Positions 36,269 to 44,703 of a stretch of 64,000 nt of DNA are shown here, piece by piece (position 1 is the stretch's first letter; every line of letters starts with the position of its first letter). The position numbers and the translations under genes were made by a program. A model generated the notes under the pieces. It was not told the origin of the DNA. It searched no databases and saw only the letters and a program-made list of their open reading frames with translations. The stretch spans positions 1 to 64,000 of the forward strand of contig JBKDXM010000089.1 of assembly GCA_046306335.1 (NCBI GenBank), written 5' to 3'. The DNA comes from UBA2386 sp046306335. GTDB lineage: Bacteria; Planctomycetota; UBA1135; UBA2386.

Positions 36269-37011
36269 GGCTTCTGCTCCGCCTCCGGTCGCGCGCCGCG
36301 CGCCGGCAGACGCATGGTGAACTGGGTGCCCTTGCCGACCTCCGACTCCATGGTCAGCGCGCCGCCGTGCTCCTCGACGATCCGCCGGACCGTCGGCAGG
36401 CCGAGCCCGGTGCCGGCCTTCTTGGTGCTGAAGTACGGCTCGAACACGCGCGGCTGCACGTCGGCCGGGATGCCGGCGCCGGTGTCGGTGACGCGCACGA
36501 GCACGTCGTCGCCTTCGCGCACGGTCGACACCAGGATCTCGCCGCCCGCCGGGGTCGCGTCGCGGGCGTTGCGCAGCAGGTTGCCGATCGCCGCCTGCAG
36601 GTGGTCCCAGTCGACCGGCGGCGAGCCGATGCCGGCACCGGGGTAGAAGCGCAGCGACAGGCCGTGCTCCTTCATCTCCGGCTGCTGGAAGTCGACGAAG
36701 GCCTGCAGCCGGTCGTTGAGCGGCGTCGGCTGCGGCCGCGGCTCCGGCGCGCGCGCGAAGCTGAGGAACTCCTCGAGGATCTTCTGCAGCCGCCGGACCT
36801 CCGCCTCCACCGTCGACAGGCGCTTCTGCGTGCGTTTGTCGCGCGGCGTCTCCGGCTCGCGGAAGTCCTCCAGCACCAGCTGCAGGTTGAGGCCGATGGT
36901 CGACAGCGGGTTGCGCACCTCGTGCGCAAAGCCGGCCAGCAGCGTGCCCAGCTGCGCGAGGCGCTCGGTGCGGATGCGGGCCTGTCGGGATTCGCGTGCC
37001 GGCGTGGCCAT
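36265..37011 (-). CDS. Soluble NtrB-like sensor histidine kinase
   Basis: 248 residues, ATG at 37011. H-box FAHEVRNPLS, N-box NLLRNARDAT, G1 DTGAGIP, F-box FEPYFSTKK and G2 GTGLGL are all intact. There is no transmembrane segment and hardly any sequence before the H-box, so the kinase is cytoplasmic and must receive its signal through partner proteins or its short N-terminus. Its stop overlaps the start of the NtrC-type regulator, so the two form a pair. It contrasts with the defective kinase-like protein at 8422. Confidence 0.92.
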
Positions 37012-37097
37012 CGGCGGCGGCAGGATAGGTCCCGCGCCGGCGGAATGCTCGCCTGCGGCACGGTTTCCGCGGGCGCGTCGGCTATCGTCGGCAGGAG

Positions 37098-38165
37098 ATG
37101 TCCGTCGATCGGCTCGAACTGCGCACCGCCGACGCGGCGCGCGCGTGCGACGAAGCCGCCGCGCGGCTGCGCGCCGGCGAGCCGTGCGTGCTGCCGACCG
37201 AGACGTCGTACGTCGTCGCCGCGCTGCCGGGCCATCCGGCCGCGATCGCCGCGCTGCGACAGGCCGCGCGCCTGCCGGCCGACGCGCCGCTGACGCGCCA
37301 CGCCGCCGACCGCGCCACCGCGACGGCGCTGTGGCGCAGCGTGCCGCCGCCGGTCGCTCGGCTGCTCGACCGCTACTGGCCCGGGCCGCTGACCGTCGTG
37401 CTGCCTGGGCGCAGCGGCGCCCTGGTCGGTGCACGCGTGCCGGCCCACCCGTTTACCCGCCGCGTCCTCGCCGCACTCGGCGAACCGTTGCTGACGGCGC
37501 CGGTCCCTGGCGGCGACGACCAGCCGCTGTGCGACGCGGTCGCCGTCGCCGCCCGCCTGCACGCGACGCGCGCGCTGGTCGTCGACGACGGCCCGTCGCC
37601 GCTGGCGACGCGGACGACCGTCGTGCGCCTCGACGGCCCGCGCCTCGCGGTTCCGCGCGAAGGCATCCTGACCGCCGCCGAGGTGCTGCACACCGCCGCG
37701 CGCCGCATCGTGTTCGTCTGCACCGGCAACACCTGCCGCTCCCCGCTGGCCGAGGTCATCGCCCGCGACCTCTGCGGCAAGGCGCTCGGGGTGCCGGCGG
37801 CGGACGTGCTCGCCTGCGGCCTGTCGTTCGCGAGCGCCGGCACGGGCACGATGGACGGCATGCCGGCGAGCGACGGCAGCCTCGCCGCCGCGCGCGAGAT
37901 CGACCTCGACCTGTCGGAACACCAGAGCCGCATGCTCGACCGGGGGACGGTTGAACGCGCCGACCGCGTGTACTGCCTGGCGGCGAGCCACCGCCGGGCG
38001 ATCCTCGCGCGCCTGCCGGCGGCCGCGGACAAGCTCGAGTTGCTGTGCCCCGACGGCGGCGACATCGCCGATCCGTACGGCGGCGACCTCGACGACTACC
38101 GGCGCACGCGCGAGGAGATCCAACGGGCGATCGAACTGCGGGTCGACGGCTGGCTCGCCGGCTGA
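37098..38165 (+). CDS. TsaC/YrdC-like domain fused to low-molecular-weight protein tyrosine phosphatase
   Basis: 355 residues. Residues 1-195 follow the TsaC (Sua5/YrdC) fold ('GEPCVLPTETSYVVA', 'LLDRYWPGPLTVVLPG'), but the KxR nucleotide-binding motif is replaced by ARL near residue 58 and no SANxSG motif is seen. Residues 203-355 are a complete LMW phosphatase with the P-loop CTGNTCRS (208-215) and the general-acid motif DPYGG. The phosphatase part looks active and the TsaC part catalytically doubtful. Such fusions may act on protein arginine or tyrosine phosphate; that is inference. Another tsaC gene would be needed for t6A synthesis. Confidence 0.85.
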   Translation: MSVDRLELRTADAARACDEAAARLRAGEPCVLPTETSYVVAALPGHPAAIAALRQAARLPADAPLTRHAADRATATALWRSVPPPVARLLDRYWPGPLTVVLPGRSGALVGARVPAHPFTRRVLAALGEPLLTAPVPGGDDQPLCDAVAVAARLHATRALVVDDGPSPLATRTTVVRLDGPRLAVPREGILTAAEVLHTAARRIVFVCTGNTCRSPLAEVIARDLCGKALGVPAADVLACGLSFASAGTGTMDGMPASDGSLAAAREIDLDLSEHQSRMLDRGTVERADRVYCLAASHRRAILARLPAAADKLELLCPDGGDIADPYGGDLDDYRRTREEIQRAIELRVDGWLAG

Positions 38166-38184
38166 CCGCCCGCCGCCGCGCCGC

Positions 38185-39171
38185 TCACTCGCCGTCGCCG
38201 CGCCCGGGCACCAGGCCGCGCAGCACGCGCAGCAGCCGCAAGAAGCGCCGCTTCTCCAGCAGCGGATGCCCCATGTAGTCGCCGGGTTCGGTGACGTCCT
38301 TGAGCACGACGGTGCCGCCACCCAGGCGCACGTCGGGTCCGATGGTCAGGTGGCCGCTGATGCCGACGTTGCCGGCGATGACGCAGCGGTCGCCGACGCT
38401 GGTCGAGCCGGCGATGCCGCAGTTGGCGGCGATGGCGACGTCCTGGCCGATCGTGCAGTTGTGCGCGATGTGGCACAGGTTGTCGATCTTGGTGCGCGCG
38501 CCGATGCGCGTGACGCCCAGCGTGGCGCGGTCGATCGTCGTGCCGGCGCCGACCTCGACGTCGTCCTCGATGATCGTCGTGCCGAGTTGCGGCACCTTGA
38601 TCCAGCGGCCGGCCTCGCGGGCGTAACCGAAGCCGTCGCTGCCGAGCACGGCGTTGGCGTGCACCAGCACGCGCTGGCCGAGTTGCACGCCGCCGTAGAC
38701 CGTCGCGTTCGGATGGAAGAAGCAGTCGCGGCCGATGCTGCAGCCATCGCCGATCACGACGCCGGCGCCGACGACGGTGCCGGCGCCGACGCGGCTCTTG
38801 CCGACGACGGCGCGCGGCCCGATCTGCACCGGTTCCTCCAGCACGGCCGCCGGGTCGACGACCGCCGTCGCATGGACCTCGTGGCACATGGCGCGCGGCA
38901 CCGGGTGGAACCGCAGCGCGACCTTGGCGTAGGCGACGTCGACGTCGTCGACGACGATCTGGCTGGCCGCGGTCGCCAGCTCGCTCTCGGTCAGCAGCGC
39001 GCCGGCGCGCGTCGCCTTGGCAGCCGCGGCGTAGCGGGCGTCGCGCACGAAGCCGATGCGGTCCGGACCGGCGGTGCGCAGGTCGCCGAGGCCGACGATG
39101 CGGCGGTCGCCGTCGCCGAGCAGGCGACCGGCCACGAGTTGCGCGAGTTCGGCGACCGAGGCTTCCGTCAT
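38185..39171 (-). CDS. lpxD: UDP-3-O-acylglucosamine N-acyltransferase
   Basis: 328 residues, ATG at 39171. The N-terminal uridine-binding domain is followed by left-handed beta-helix hexapeptide repeats, with LGSDGFGYAREAGRW, TTIDRATLG and KIDNLCHIAHNCTIG, the last holding the catalytic histidine. LpxD adds the second acyl chain in lipid A synthesis. Its presence supports an outer membrane with lipid A-like molecules. The start overlaps the stop of the upstream gene (ATGA). Confidence 0.95.
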   Translation of the reverse strand: MTEASVAELAQLVAGRLLGDGDRRIVGLGDLRTAGPDRIGFVRDARYAAAAKATRAGALLTESELATAASQIVVDDVDVAYAKVALRFHPVPRAMCHEVHATAVVDPAAVLEEPVQIGPRAVVGKSRVGAGTVVGAGVVIGDGCSIGRDCFFHPNATVYGGVQLGQRVLVHANAVLGSDGFGYAREAGRWIKVPQLGTTIIEDDVEVGAGTTIDRATLGVTRIGARTKIDNLCHIAHNCTIGQDVAIAANCGIAGSTSVGDRCVIAGNVGISGHLTIGPDVRLGGGTVVLKDVTEPGDYMGHPLLEKRRFLRLLRVLRGLVPGRGDGE

Positions 39172-40334
39172 GGCGCGCGATTATGCAGGGAACGCACGCG
39201 CGCCGCCGCAGCACGTCGCCCGGAAAGCGGACCCGACGGGTCGTAGGCGACGCGACCGGGGAACTGGTGCTCCAGCGCGATGGCGGCGATGCCGCGGACG
39301 TCGGCTTCGTCGGCGAGGAGCAGTTCGGCCAGAGCCAACGCGCACGTCGGCTCGCGGCGGCCGGTCAGCGCGACCGCGAGCGCGCGACGGTCGTCGCCGC
39401 TGCCATGCGCGAGCGCGACGAGTTCCGGCGGCATCGGCAGGCCGCCGCGCCAGACGCCGAGCAGTTCGCGCAGCCGGCCCGCCGGGGCGAGCGCCGCCGC
39501 CGCTTCGCGCAGCACGAACGGATCGGCGAGTTGGCGCAGCGCCTGCAGCGCCGGCGGCGGCAATGGTCCCGACACGAGCGCGGCGACGAAGGCCGCGGCA
39601 CAGGCCGACGGGAAGCGGACCCGCAGGCCGACGGCGCGCGCATCGTCGCCGGCGGCGACCTCGACGAGGCGCGCCGGCGGCGGCAGCGCGGCGAGGTCTT
39701 CGAGCGCGCCCACCTCGTCGCCCGCCGCCGGCAGCCACGCCAGCACGGCCGGCGCGACGCGGCGCCAGCACGGGTCGAGCGCGGCCGCCGCGCGGGCGGC
39801 CGCCATCGGCGTCGCGAACGCCACGCCGTCGCGCCCCGAAGCCGCCAGCGCCACCTGCAGTTCGGCGCACGGCGCGCCGATCGGCAGGAAACGCGCGGCG
39901 AGCGCGCTGGCTTCGGCGCGTCCTTCGGCGTCGTCGGACAGGCCAGCAAGGCGGCGCCGGGCCGCGGCCAGAGCCGCCTGCTGCGCGGTCCACGCGGCGA
40001 ACAGGCTGTCGGCGCGCGGCGTCGCCGGCGGACGCGCCACGGCGACCGTCGCCAACAGGCCGCCGGCCGTCGACGGCGCCGCTGCGAGCGCGCGCGGCAG
40101 CGCGGCGGCGTCGACCACGCCGAGGCAGGCGGCGTCGAGGTCGGCGGCGTCGCCAAGGTGTGCGGCGTGCGCGAGCCAGCGTGCTTCGGCCGGCCAATCG
40201 CGCCAGTCGGCCACTGCCCGCCACGGCCACGCGGTCGCAGCGCCGACCAGCACGGCGTCGTCGCCAACGGCGACGATCGCGAGCCACGGGAACACCGCCG
40301 CCGCCGCGGCGCACAGTTGCGCCGTCGCGACCAC
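39168..40334 (-). CDS. C-terminal half of an interrupted spermidine-synthase-like protein
   Basis: 388 residues if translation restarts at the GTG at 40334. The frame is the same as that of the upstream gene and is open up to a single TAG at 40362-40364. The first 40 residues ('QLCAAAAAVFPWLAIVAVGD') look like the missing end of the upstream Rossmann domain, where membrane-bound spermidine-synthase-like proteins have a segment of the form TFAAVFPxxxLW. The remainder is alanine-rich helical repeat with no motif. It may be a fragment of one 818-residue protein. The stop overlaps the lpxD start. Confidence 0.6.
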   Translation of the reverse strand: MVATAQLCAAAAAVFPWLAIVAVGDDAVLVGAATAWPWRAVADWRDWPAEARWLAHAAHLGDAADLDAACLGVVDAAALPRALAAAPSTAGGLLATVAVARPPATPRADSLFAAWTAQQAALAAARRRLAGLSDDAEGRAEASALAARFLPIGAPCAELQVALAASGRDGVAFATPMAAARAAAALDPCWRRVAPAVLAWLPAAGDEVGALEDLAALPPPARLVEVAAGDDARAVGLRVRFPSACAAAFVAALVSGPLPPPALQALRQLADPFVLREAAAALAPAGRLRELLGVWRGGLPMPPELVALAHGSGDDRRALAVALTGRREPTCALALAELLLADEADVRGIAAIALEHQFPGRVAYDPSGPLSGRRAAAARVRSLHNRAP

Positions 40335-40361
40335 GTCGTCGAGGTCGCCAGCGATCGGTTG

Positions 40362-41624
40362 CTACACGAGGCCGCCGGCGGCGACGCGGGCCAGTACGCG
40401 CTGCACGTCGACGTGCAGATGTGCCGCGCCCGGCGTCGGCAACACGCCGACGACGATCGCCTGCCGGGATCCGGCCGGCAGCGCGCCCAGCGCCGCGGCG
40501 ACGCCGAGCGCGCGGCCCGCGGGCAGGTCGCTGGCGAGCGGCGCCACCGGGCCATCGCCGGCGAACGCGGCGCGCACGACGGCGGCGTGCGGCCGGTCGT
40601 CGACGACGTCGACGACGCGGCCGCCGCCGGCCGCGCAGGCCTGCGCCTGCCGGCCGCTGCCGCCGAGCACCAGCAAGCGATCGCCGGCGCGCGTCGCCGC
40701 GCGGACGATCGTAGCGGCCACGCTGTGTGCGGCCCGCTCGGGCCCGACCGCCTCGCGCACGGCGGCGCCGATGCGCCATTGCCGCTCGTGGCGCGACCGC
40801 ACGAACATGGCGGTGTCGGGGCCAGCGGCGGCGAGCACGCGCTCACCGGGCAGCATTGGAGCTGGCGGGCGGCCAACGTGTGCAACGGCCAGCGCGCAGG
40901 CGAGCGCCAGCACGCCCGGCAACGGCCGCCCGGCGGCGGCCGCCGCCGTCGCACTCGCGAACGCGGCACTGGCGGATGCGGCGACCAGGGCGCCAAGGCC
41001 GTCGAACCACGGCCCAAGCCACGCCGCACCGGCGACCAGGGCACTCGCCGCGCCCGCGACGACCGTGCCTTGGCGCCATGTCGGCCGCGGACCGGCAGTG
41101 CACCCCCGCACCCGCGCGCACGCCGCCGCGGCGAGCAGGGCGGTGACGACGCCGACGCCGAGCAGCGCTTCCTCGCCGGGACGGCTGGCGTTGGCGCTCG
41201 CCGCCGCCGCGAGCGCGCCGACGGCGACCGCGGTGTGCGTGCGCGCCGGCGCGGACGCCGGGGCCATGGCCGCCGCCGCTGCGCCACCGAGCGCCAGCAG
41301 CCCGACGGCGATGGCAACCGCCGCGGGGGCCCCGGCCAGCGCCTGCCCCAACGCCGCCGCGGCGCCCCCGGTTGCCAGCAGTGCCGCCGCCCCACCGGAA
41401 CGTCGCGCTGGCGGCAGCGCCCGGACCATGCCACCGCCGACCAGCGCCGCCGCCGCGCCCGCGGCCCAGGCGAGGCCCGGCGCAACCGGCGCGACCGACG
41501 CCGCCCGCGCCAGGGTCGCCGCGCCCAAGGCCAGGACGCCGCCCGCCAACGCCGCGCCCAGGCCAACCGCCAGACCGTCGGCGCGACGCCGGGGTTCGTC
41601 CGCCTGTTCGGCGCGCGGGGCCAA
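40362..41624 (-). CDS. Multi-pass membrane protein, N-terminal part of a spermidine-synthase-like protein
   Basis: 420 residues from a TTG at 41624 (a CTG overlapping the upstream stop is another option). The first 240 residues are Ala/Gly/Val-rich with perhaps seven or eight transmembrane helices. The rest is a soluble Rossmann-like domain with GDRLLVLGGSGRQAQACAAG as the nucleotide-binding loop and RVVDVVDDRPHAAVVRAAF as the acidic strand 2, as in membrane-bound spermidine-synthase-like proteins. It ends abruptly at TAG in the sequence GGLV-stop-QPIAG; a single C-to-T change from CAG would explain it. It is 11 bp after the PTS EIIA gene. Confidence 0.65.
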   Translation of the reverse strand: MAPRAEQADEPRRRADGLAVGLGAALAGGVLALGAATLARAASVAPVAPGLAWAAGAAAALVGGGMVRALPPARRSGGAAALLATGGAAAALGQALAGAPAAVAIAVGLLALGGAAAAAMAPASAPARTHTAVAVGALAAAASANASRPGEEALLGVGVVTALLAAAACARVRGCTAGPRPTWRQGTVVAGAASALVAGAAWLGPWFDGLGALVAASASAAFASATAAAAAGRPLPGVLALACALAVAHVGRPPAPMLPGERVLAAAGPDTAMFVRSRHERQWRIGAAVREAVGPERAAHSVAATIVRAATRAGDRLLVLGGSGRQAQACAAGGGRVVDVVDDRPHAAVVRAAFAGDGPVAPLASDLPAGRALGVAAALGALPAGSRQAIVVGVLPTPGAAHLHVDVQRVLARVAAGGLV

Positions 41625-41635
41625 GGCGGTCGCCG

Positions 41636-42097
41636 TCAGGCCTGCAGTTCGGCCAGCGCCCGCACGGCCTCGGCCGGACTGGCACAGCGCAACAGCCGTT
41701 CGCGCACATCGGCGCGCGACAACAAGCGCGCGATCTCGGCCAGGGTCTTGATGTGCTGCAGCTTCTTGCTGCGCGGGATCACCAAGCCGACGACGATCCG
41801 CGCGGGTTGGCCGTCGAGGGTCTGGAACGGCACGCCGAGCGGGCTCAGCCCGAGGATCGGGATGAGTTCGTCGATGCCGTCGACCGCCGCGTGCGGGATG
41901 GCGATGCCGTGCTCCATGCCGGTGGTCATGCTCTGCTCCCGCAGCACGAGCGCCTGCTCGACGGCGGTAGCGAACGCGGCGGGATAGCGACCCGCCCGCA
42001 CCGGCACGCGGGCCAGGACGCGCAGCGCCTCCCACTTGTCCGCGGCTTGCAGCGGCAGTTCCACCAGTTCGGGCGAGATCAGGTCGGCGAGCTTCAT
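41636..42097 (-). CDS. PTS EIIA (PtsN/fructose-type) domain protein
   Basis: 153 residues, ATG at 42097. One EIIA domain of the mannitol/fructose/Ntr class; the phosphorylated histidine is His69 in HGIAIPHAAVD, followed by LSPLGVPFQTLDG and VVGLVIPRSKKLQHIKTLA. With no transporter EIIB/EIIC nearby, a regulatory PtsN-like role is more likely than sugar uptake. It is first in an apparent operon with the split membrane protein and lpxD, which may link it to envelope synthesis control. Confidence 0.9.
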   Translation of the reverse strand: MKLADLISPELVELPLQAADKWEALRVLARVPVRAGRYPAAFATAVEQALVLREQSMTTGMEHGIAIPHAAVDGIDELIPILGLSPLGVPFQTLDGQPARIVVGLVIPRSKKLQHIKTLAEIARLLSRADVRERLLRCASPAEAVRALAELQA

Positions 42098-42222
42098 GCC
42101 GTGGCGCCGGCGCCTGTGCCGACGTGGTTTCGTCGCGCTGATGCAACCGACGCTCGCCAACGCGCGCAAACGGAAAGTCGGAAACACCCACTCCGCGCTT
42201 CCTTGCGTCGGCGGACGGAAAT

Positions 42223-42240
42223 AAAAACGGCGCTACGCCG
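42223..42240 (-). terminator. Minus-strand terminator-like hairpin in the gspD leader
   Basis: On the minus strand CGGCG-TAG-CGCCG (42240-42228) is followed directly by TTTTT (42227-42223) and ATTT, the layout of a short intrinsic terminator. It lies 58 bp upstream of the secretin gene and 126 bp upstream of the divergent EIIA gene. It would stop antisense transcription coming from the gspD side. The A-rich plus-strand sequence could instead be part of a promoter. Confidence 0.4.
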
Positions 42241-42297
42241 GTCCCATGCCGGTCACGCACCTCCCCGCGCGGGAGCGAGCTCCGACGAACCCCTCCG

Positions 42298-44703
42298 ATG
42301 GCCCGAATCGCTTCCGACCGAGTTCCCTGCGCCCCGACGTCACGCCAACCGGCCACCGCGATCGCGGACCTGCTGCGGCGGGCCTGCCTCGGCGCCGCCC
42401 TGAGCGCCCTGCTCGGTTTCGCCACCGCGCAAGGCGATCCGCAGCAGCCGCCGCCCGGCGCCGGCACGCAGGGCCAGAACCCGCAGGGGCCGGCCCCGCG
42501 CATGGTGGTCGACACCGCGACCGACACCATCGCCTTCTCGATGAACGAGGCGAACGGCATGGAAGTCGTCGAGTTCATCAAGTGGGCGCAGGAAGTCACC
42601 GGCAAGCGCTTCGTCTTCAACACGACGGACGTGCAGTCCGCGGGTGGGGGTGCGGCCCCCCAGGGCGGCAACACGGTCAGCTTCCTCGGCACCTTCCGCA
42701 TCAAGCGCAGCCGCTTCCAGGAGGACTTCTTCGCCTTCTTCCAGACGATGCTCTACATCAAGAGCCTCGCGCTGGTGCCGCGCGGCGAAGGCGACCTCGA
42801 GCTGCTCGAGATCGTCAGCATGGGCGGCACGCGCGGTCGCGAGGTCACCGCCGGCGCCCGCTATGTGCCGCTCGACGACATCGCCACGTACCGCTACCAG
42901 GCGGGCGTGCCGATCCTGACGACGTACCAGCTCAAGCACATCAACGCCCAGGTCGTGACGACGGCGCTGCGGCCGTTCTACGCCGCGGCCGGCTCGCCGC
43001 AGGGCGGCGGCACGCTCAACGTCAATCCGATCGGCAACAGCTCGGCGATGTTGATGCAGGGCTACGGCCCGCAGGTCTACGCGCTGGTCGAGATCCTGAA
43101 GCTCGTCGACGTGCCGACCGAGCAGCCGAACATCGTCGTGCAGGTGATCCCGCTGGAGTTCCAGGCGCCCGAGGAGCTGGAGCCGATCCTGACCGAGGTC
43201 CTGGAGAGCCGCAATCGCATCCGCCAGCAGGTCCTGCAGGAGCAGGGCGCCGGCCAGCCCGGCGCGGTGGCCGGCGGCTCCGGCCAGAACCAGCTCAAGG
43301 TCGTCGTGCACAGCTCGCAGAAGGCCGTCGTGCTGAGCGGCACCGCCGAGCAGGTGCGCGACGCACAGGAACTGATCGCGCGGCTCGACGTGCCGAGCCA
43401 GCCGGTCGACGGCGCCGCGAGCGTCATCCAACTGAAGAACGTGCTCGCCGAGGACCTCGCCGACACGCTGCGCAACTTCCTGCAGGAGGACAACCAGGCC
43501 GAGCAGCAGGCGCAGACGCCGTCGGGCGCCGGCGCCGCCGCGCAGCGCCGGACGCGCCGCACGGTCATCCGCCCGCACACGGAGAGCAACTCGCTGCTGG
43601 TCTCGGCCGCCGGCACCAAGTGGACGCAGATCCAGGAGCTGATCGCGAAGATCGACCAGCGGCAACGGCAGGTGCTCATCGAGGCCGCGATCGTCGAACT
43701 GACCACCGGCGACCTCGACCGCCTCGGCGTCGAACTCGGCCTGTTCGACCTGAAGGAGAACGGCGACTTCACCCGCGGCTTCGGCTACACGAGCTTCGGC
43801 CAGTCGCAGTTCGAGGACACCGACGACGACGGCATCCCCGACACGCGCCTGCCCGACTTCGACAACCCGCTGCAGGGCGTCACCGGCGGCATCATCAGCG
43901 GCGGCGACTTCGCCGTGCCGATGTTGGTGAACGCGCTGTCGACCGACGACCGCGCCAACATCCTGTCGCTGCCGAGCGTGCTGGTGAACAACAACGAGTC
44001 GGCGACGGTGAAGACGGGCGAGGAGCGCCCGACGCAGCAGCAGAACCAGGGCAACGCCACCACGCAGACCGGCATCGGCCAACCCCGCAACGCCGGCATC
44101 ACGCTGGAGATCTCGCCGACGATCTCGCCGAACAACTACCTGCGGCTCAACGTCAACCTCGAGGTCTCGCGCTTCGTCGGCGCCTTCGACCCCGCCTCGG
44201 TCACGGGCGGCGGCGTGGCGTTGCGCCGCCAGATCAAGACCCAGGTGACCATGCCGAGCGACAGCACGATGGTCATCGGCGGCGTCATCGAGGACCAGGA
44301 GTCGGAACAGAGCGGCGGCATCCCGCTGCTGAAGGACATCCCGATCCTCGGCTACCTGTTCAGCAAGAGCGAGAGCACGAAGAACAAGACCAACCTCTAC
44401 TTCTTCGTGACGCCGACGATCCTCGACGAGCCGGACTTCCAGGACCTCTACAAGCTGAGCCTCGACCGCAAGCTGGAGGCCGAGGAGTACATCGGCGAGC
44501 GCCGCCTGCGCGTGATCGACCGCAAGTGGAAGGCGGATCCGTTCGCCGAGTCGCGGCGCCTGGAGGACACCGGCGCCACCATCGAGGACCTCGACGCGCA
44601 GGGCGAGAACGAGACGCCGACGTACCGCCGCACGCGACCGCAGCCGACGGCGCCGAGCGCGCCCTCGACGCCAGGGCAGCCGGACGGAGCCAAGGGCCGA
44701 TGA
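42298..44703 (+). CDS. gspD: Type II secretion/type IV pilus secretin (GspD-like)
   Basis: 801 residues. N-terminal signal region (LLRRACLGAALSALLGFATA), N-domains ('VTTALRPFYAAAG', 'KVVVHSSQKAVVLSGTAEQV', 'NSLLVSAAGTKWTQIQELI') and the C-terminal secretin domain with VLIEAAIVELTTGD, ILSLPSVLVNNNESATVKTG, GITLEISPTIS and GGIPLLKDIPILGYLF. Acidic DTDDDGIPDTRLPDFDNP is an insert with calcium-binding character. It forms the outer-membrane channel. The stop overlaps the ATPase start (ATGA). Confidence 0.93.
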   Translation: MARIASDRVPCAPTSRQPATAIADLLRRACLGAALSALLGFATAQGDPQQPPPGAGTQGQNPQGPAPRMVVDTATDTIAFSMNEANGMEVVEFIKWAQEVTGKRFVFNTTDVQSAGGGAAPQGGNTVSFLGTFRIKRSRFQEDFFAFFQTMLYIKSLALVPRGEGDLELLEIVSMGGTRGREVTAGARYVPLDDIATYRYQAGVPILTTYQLKHINAQVVTTALRPFYAAAGSPQGGGTLNVNPIGNSSAMLMQGYGPQVYALVEILKLVDVPTEQPNIVVQVIPLEFQAPEELEPILTEVLESRNRIRQQVLQEQGAGQPGAVAGGSGQNQLKVVVHSSQKAVVLSGTAEQVRDAQELIARLDVPSQPVDGAASVIQLKNVLAEDLADTLRNFLQEDNQAEQQAQTPSGAGAAAQRRTRRTVIRPHTESNSLLVSAAGTKWTQIQELIAKIDQRQRQVLIEAAIVELTTGDLDRLGVELGLFDLKENGDFTRGFGYTSFGQSQFEDTDDDGIPDTRLPDFDNPLQGVTGGIISGGDFAVPMLVNALSTDDRANILSLPSVLVNNNESATVKTGEERPTQQQNQGNATTQTGIGQPRNAGITLEISPTISPNNYLRLNVNLEVSRFVGAFDPASVTGGGVALRRQIKTQVTMPSDSTMVIGGVIEDQESEQSGGIPLLKDIPILGYLFSKSESTKNKTNLYFFVTPTILDEPDFQDLYKLSLDRKLEAEEYIGERRLRVIDRKWKADPFAESRRLEDTGATIEDLDAQGENETPTYRRTRPQPTAPSAPSTPGQPDGAKGR

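Noticed and set aside
40362..40364. TAG read as pyrrolysine or another recoded amino acid
   Set aside because: Nothing in the window suggests recoding machinery, other genes here end in TAG normally (for example at 20453, 23707 and 29220), and no recoding structure is evident.
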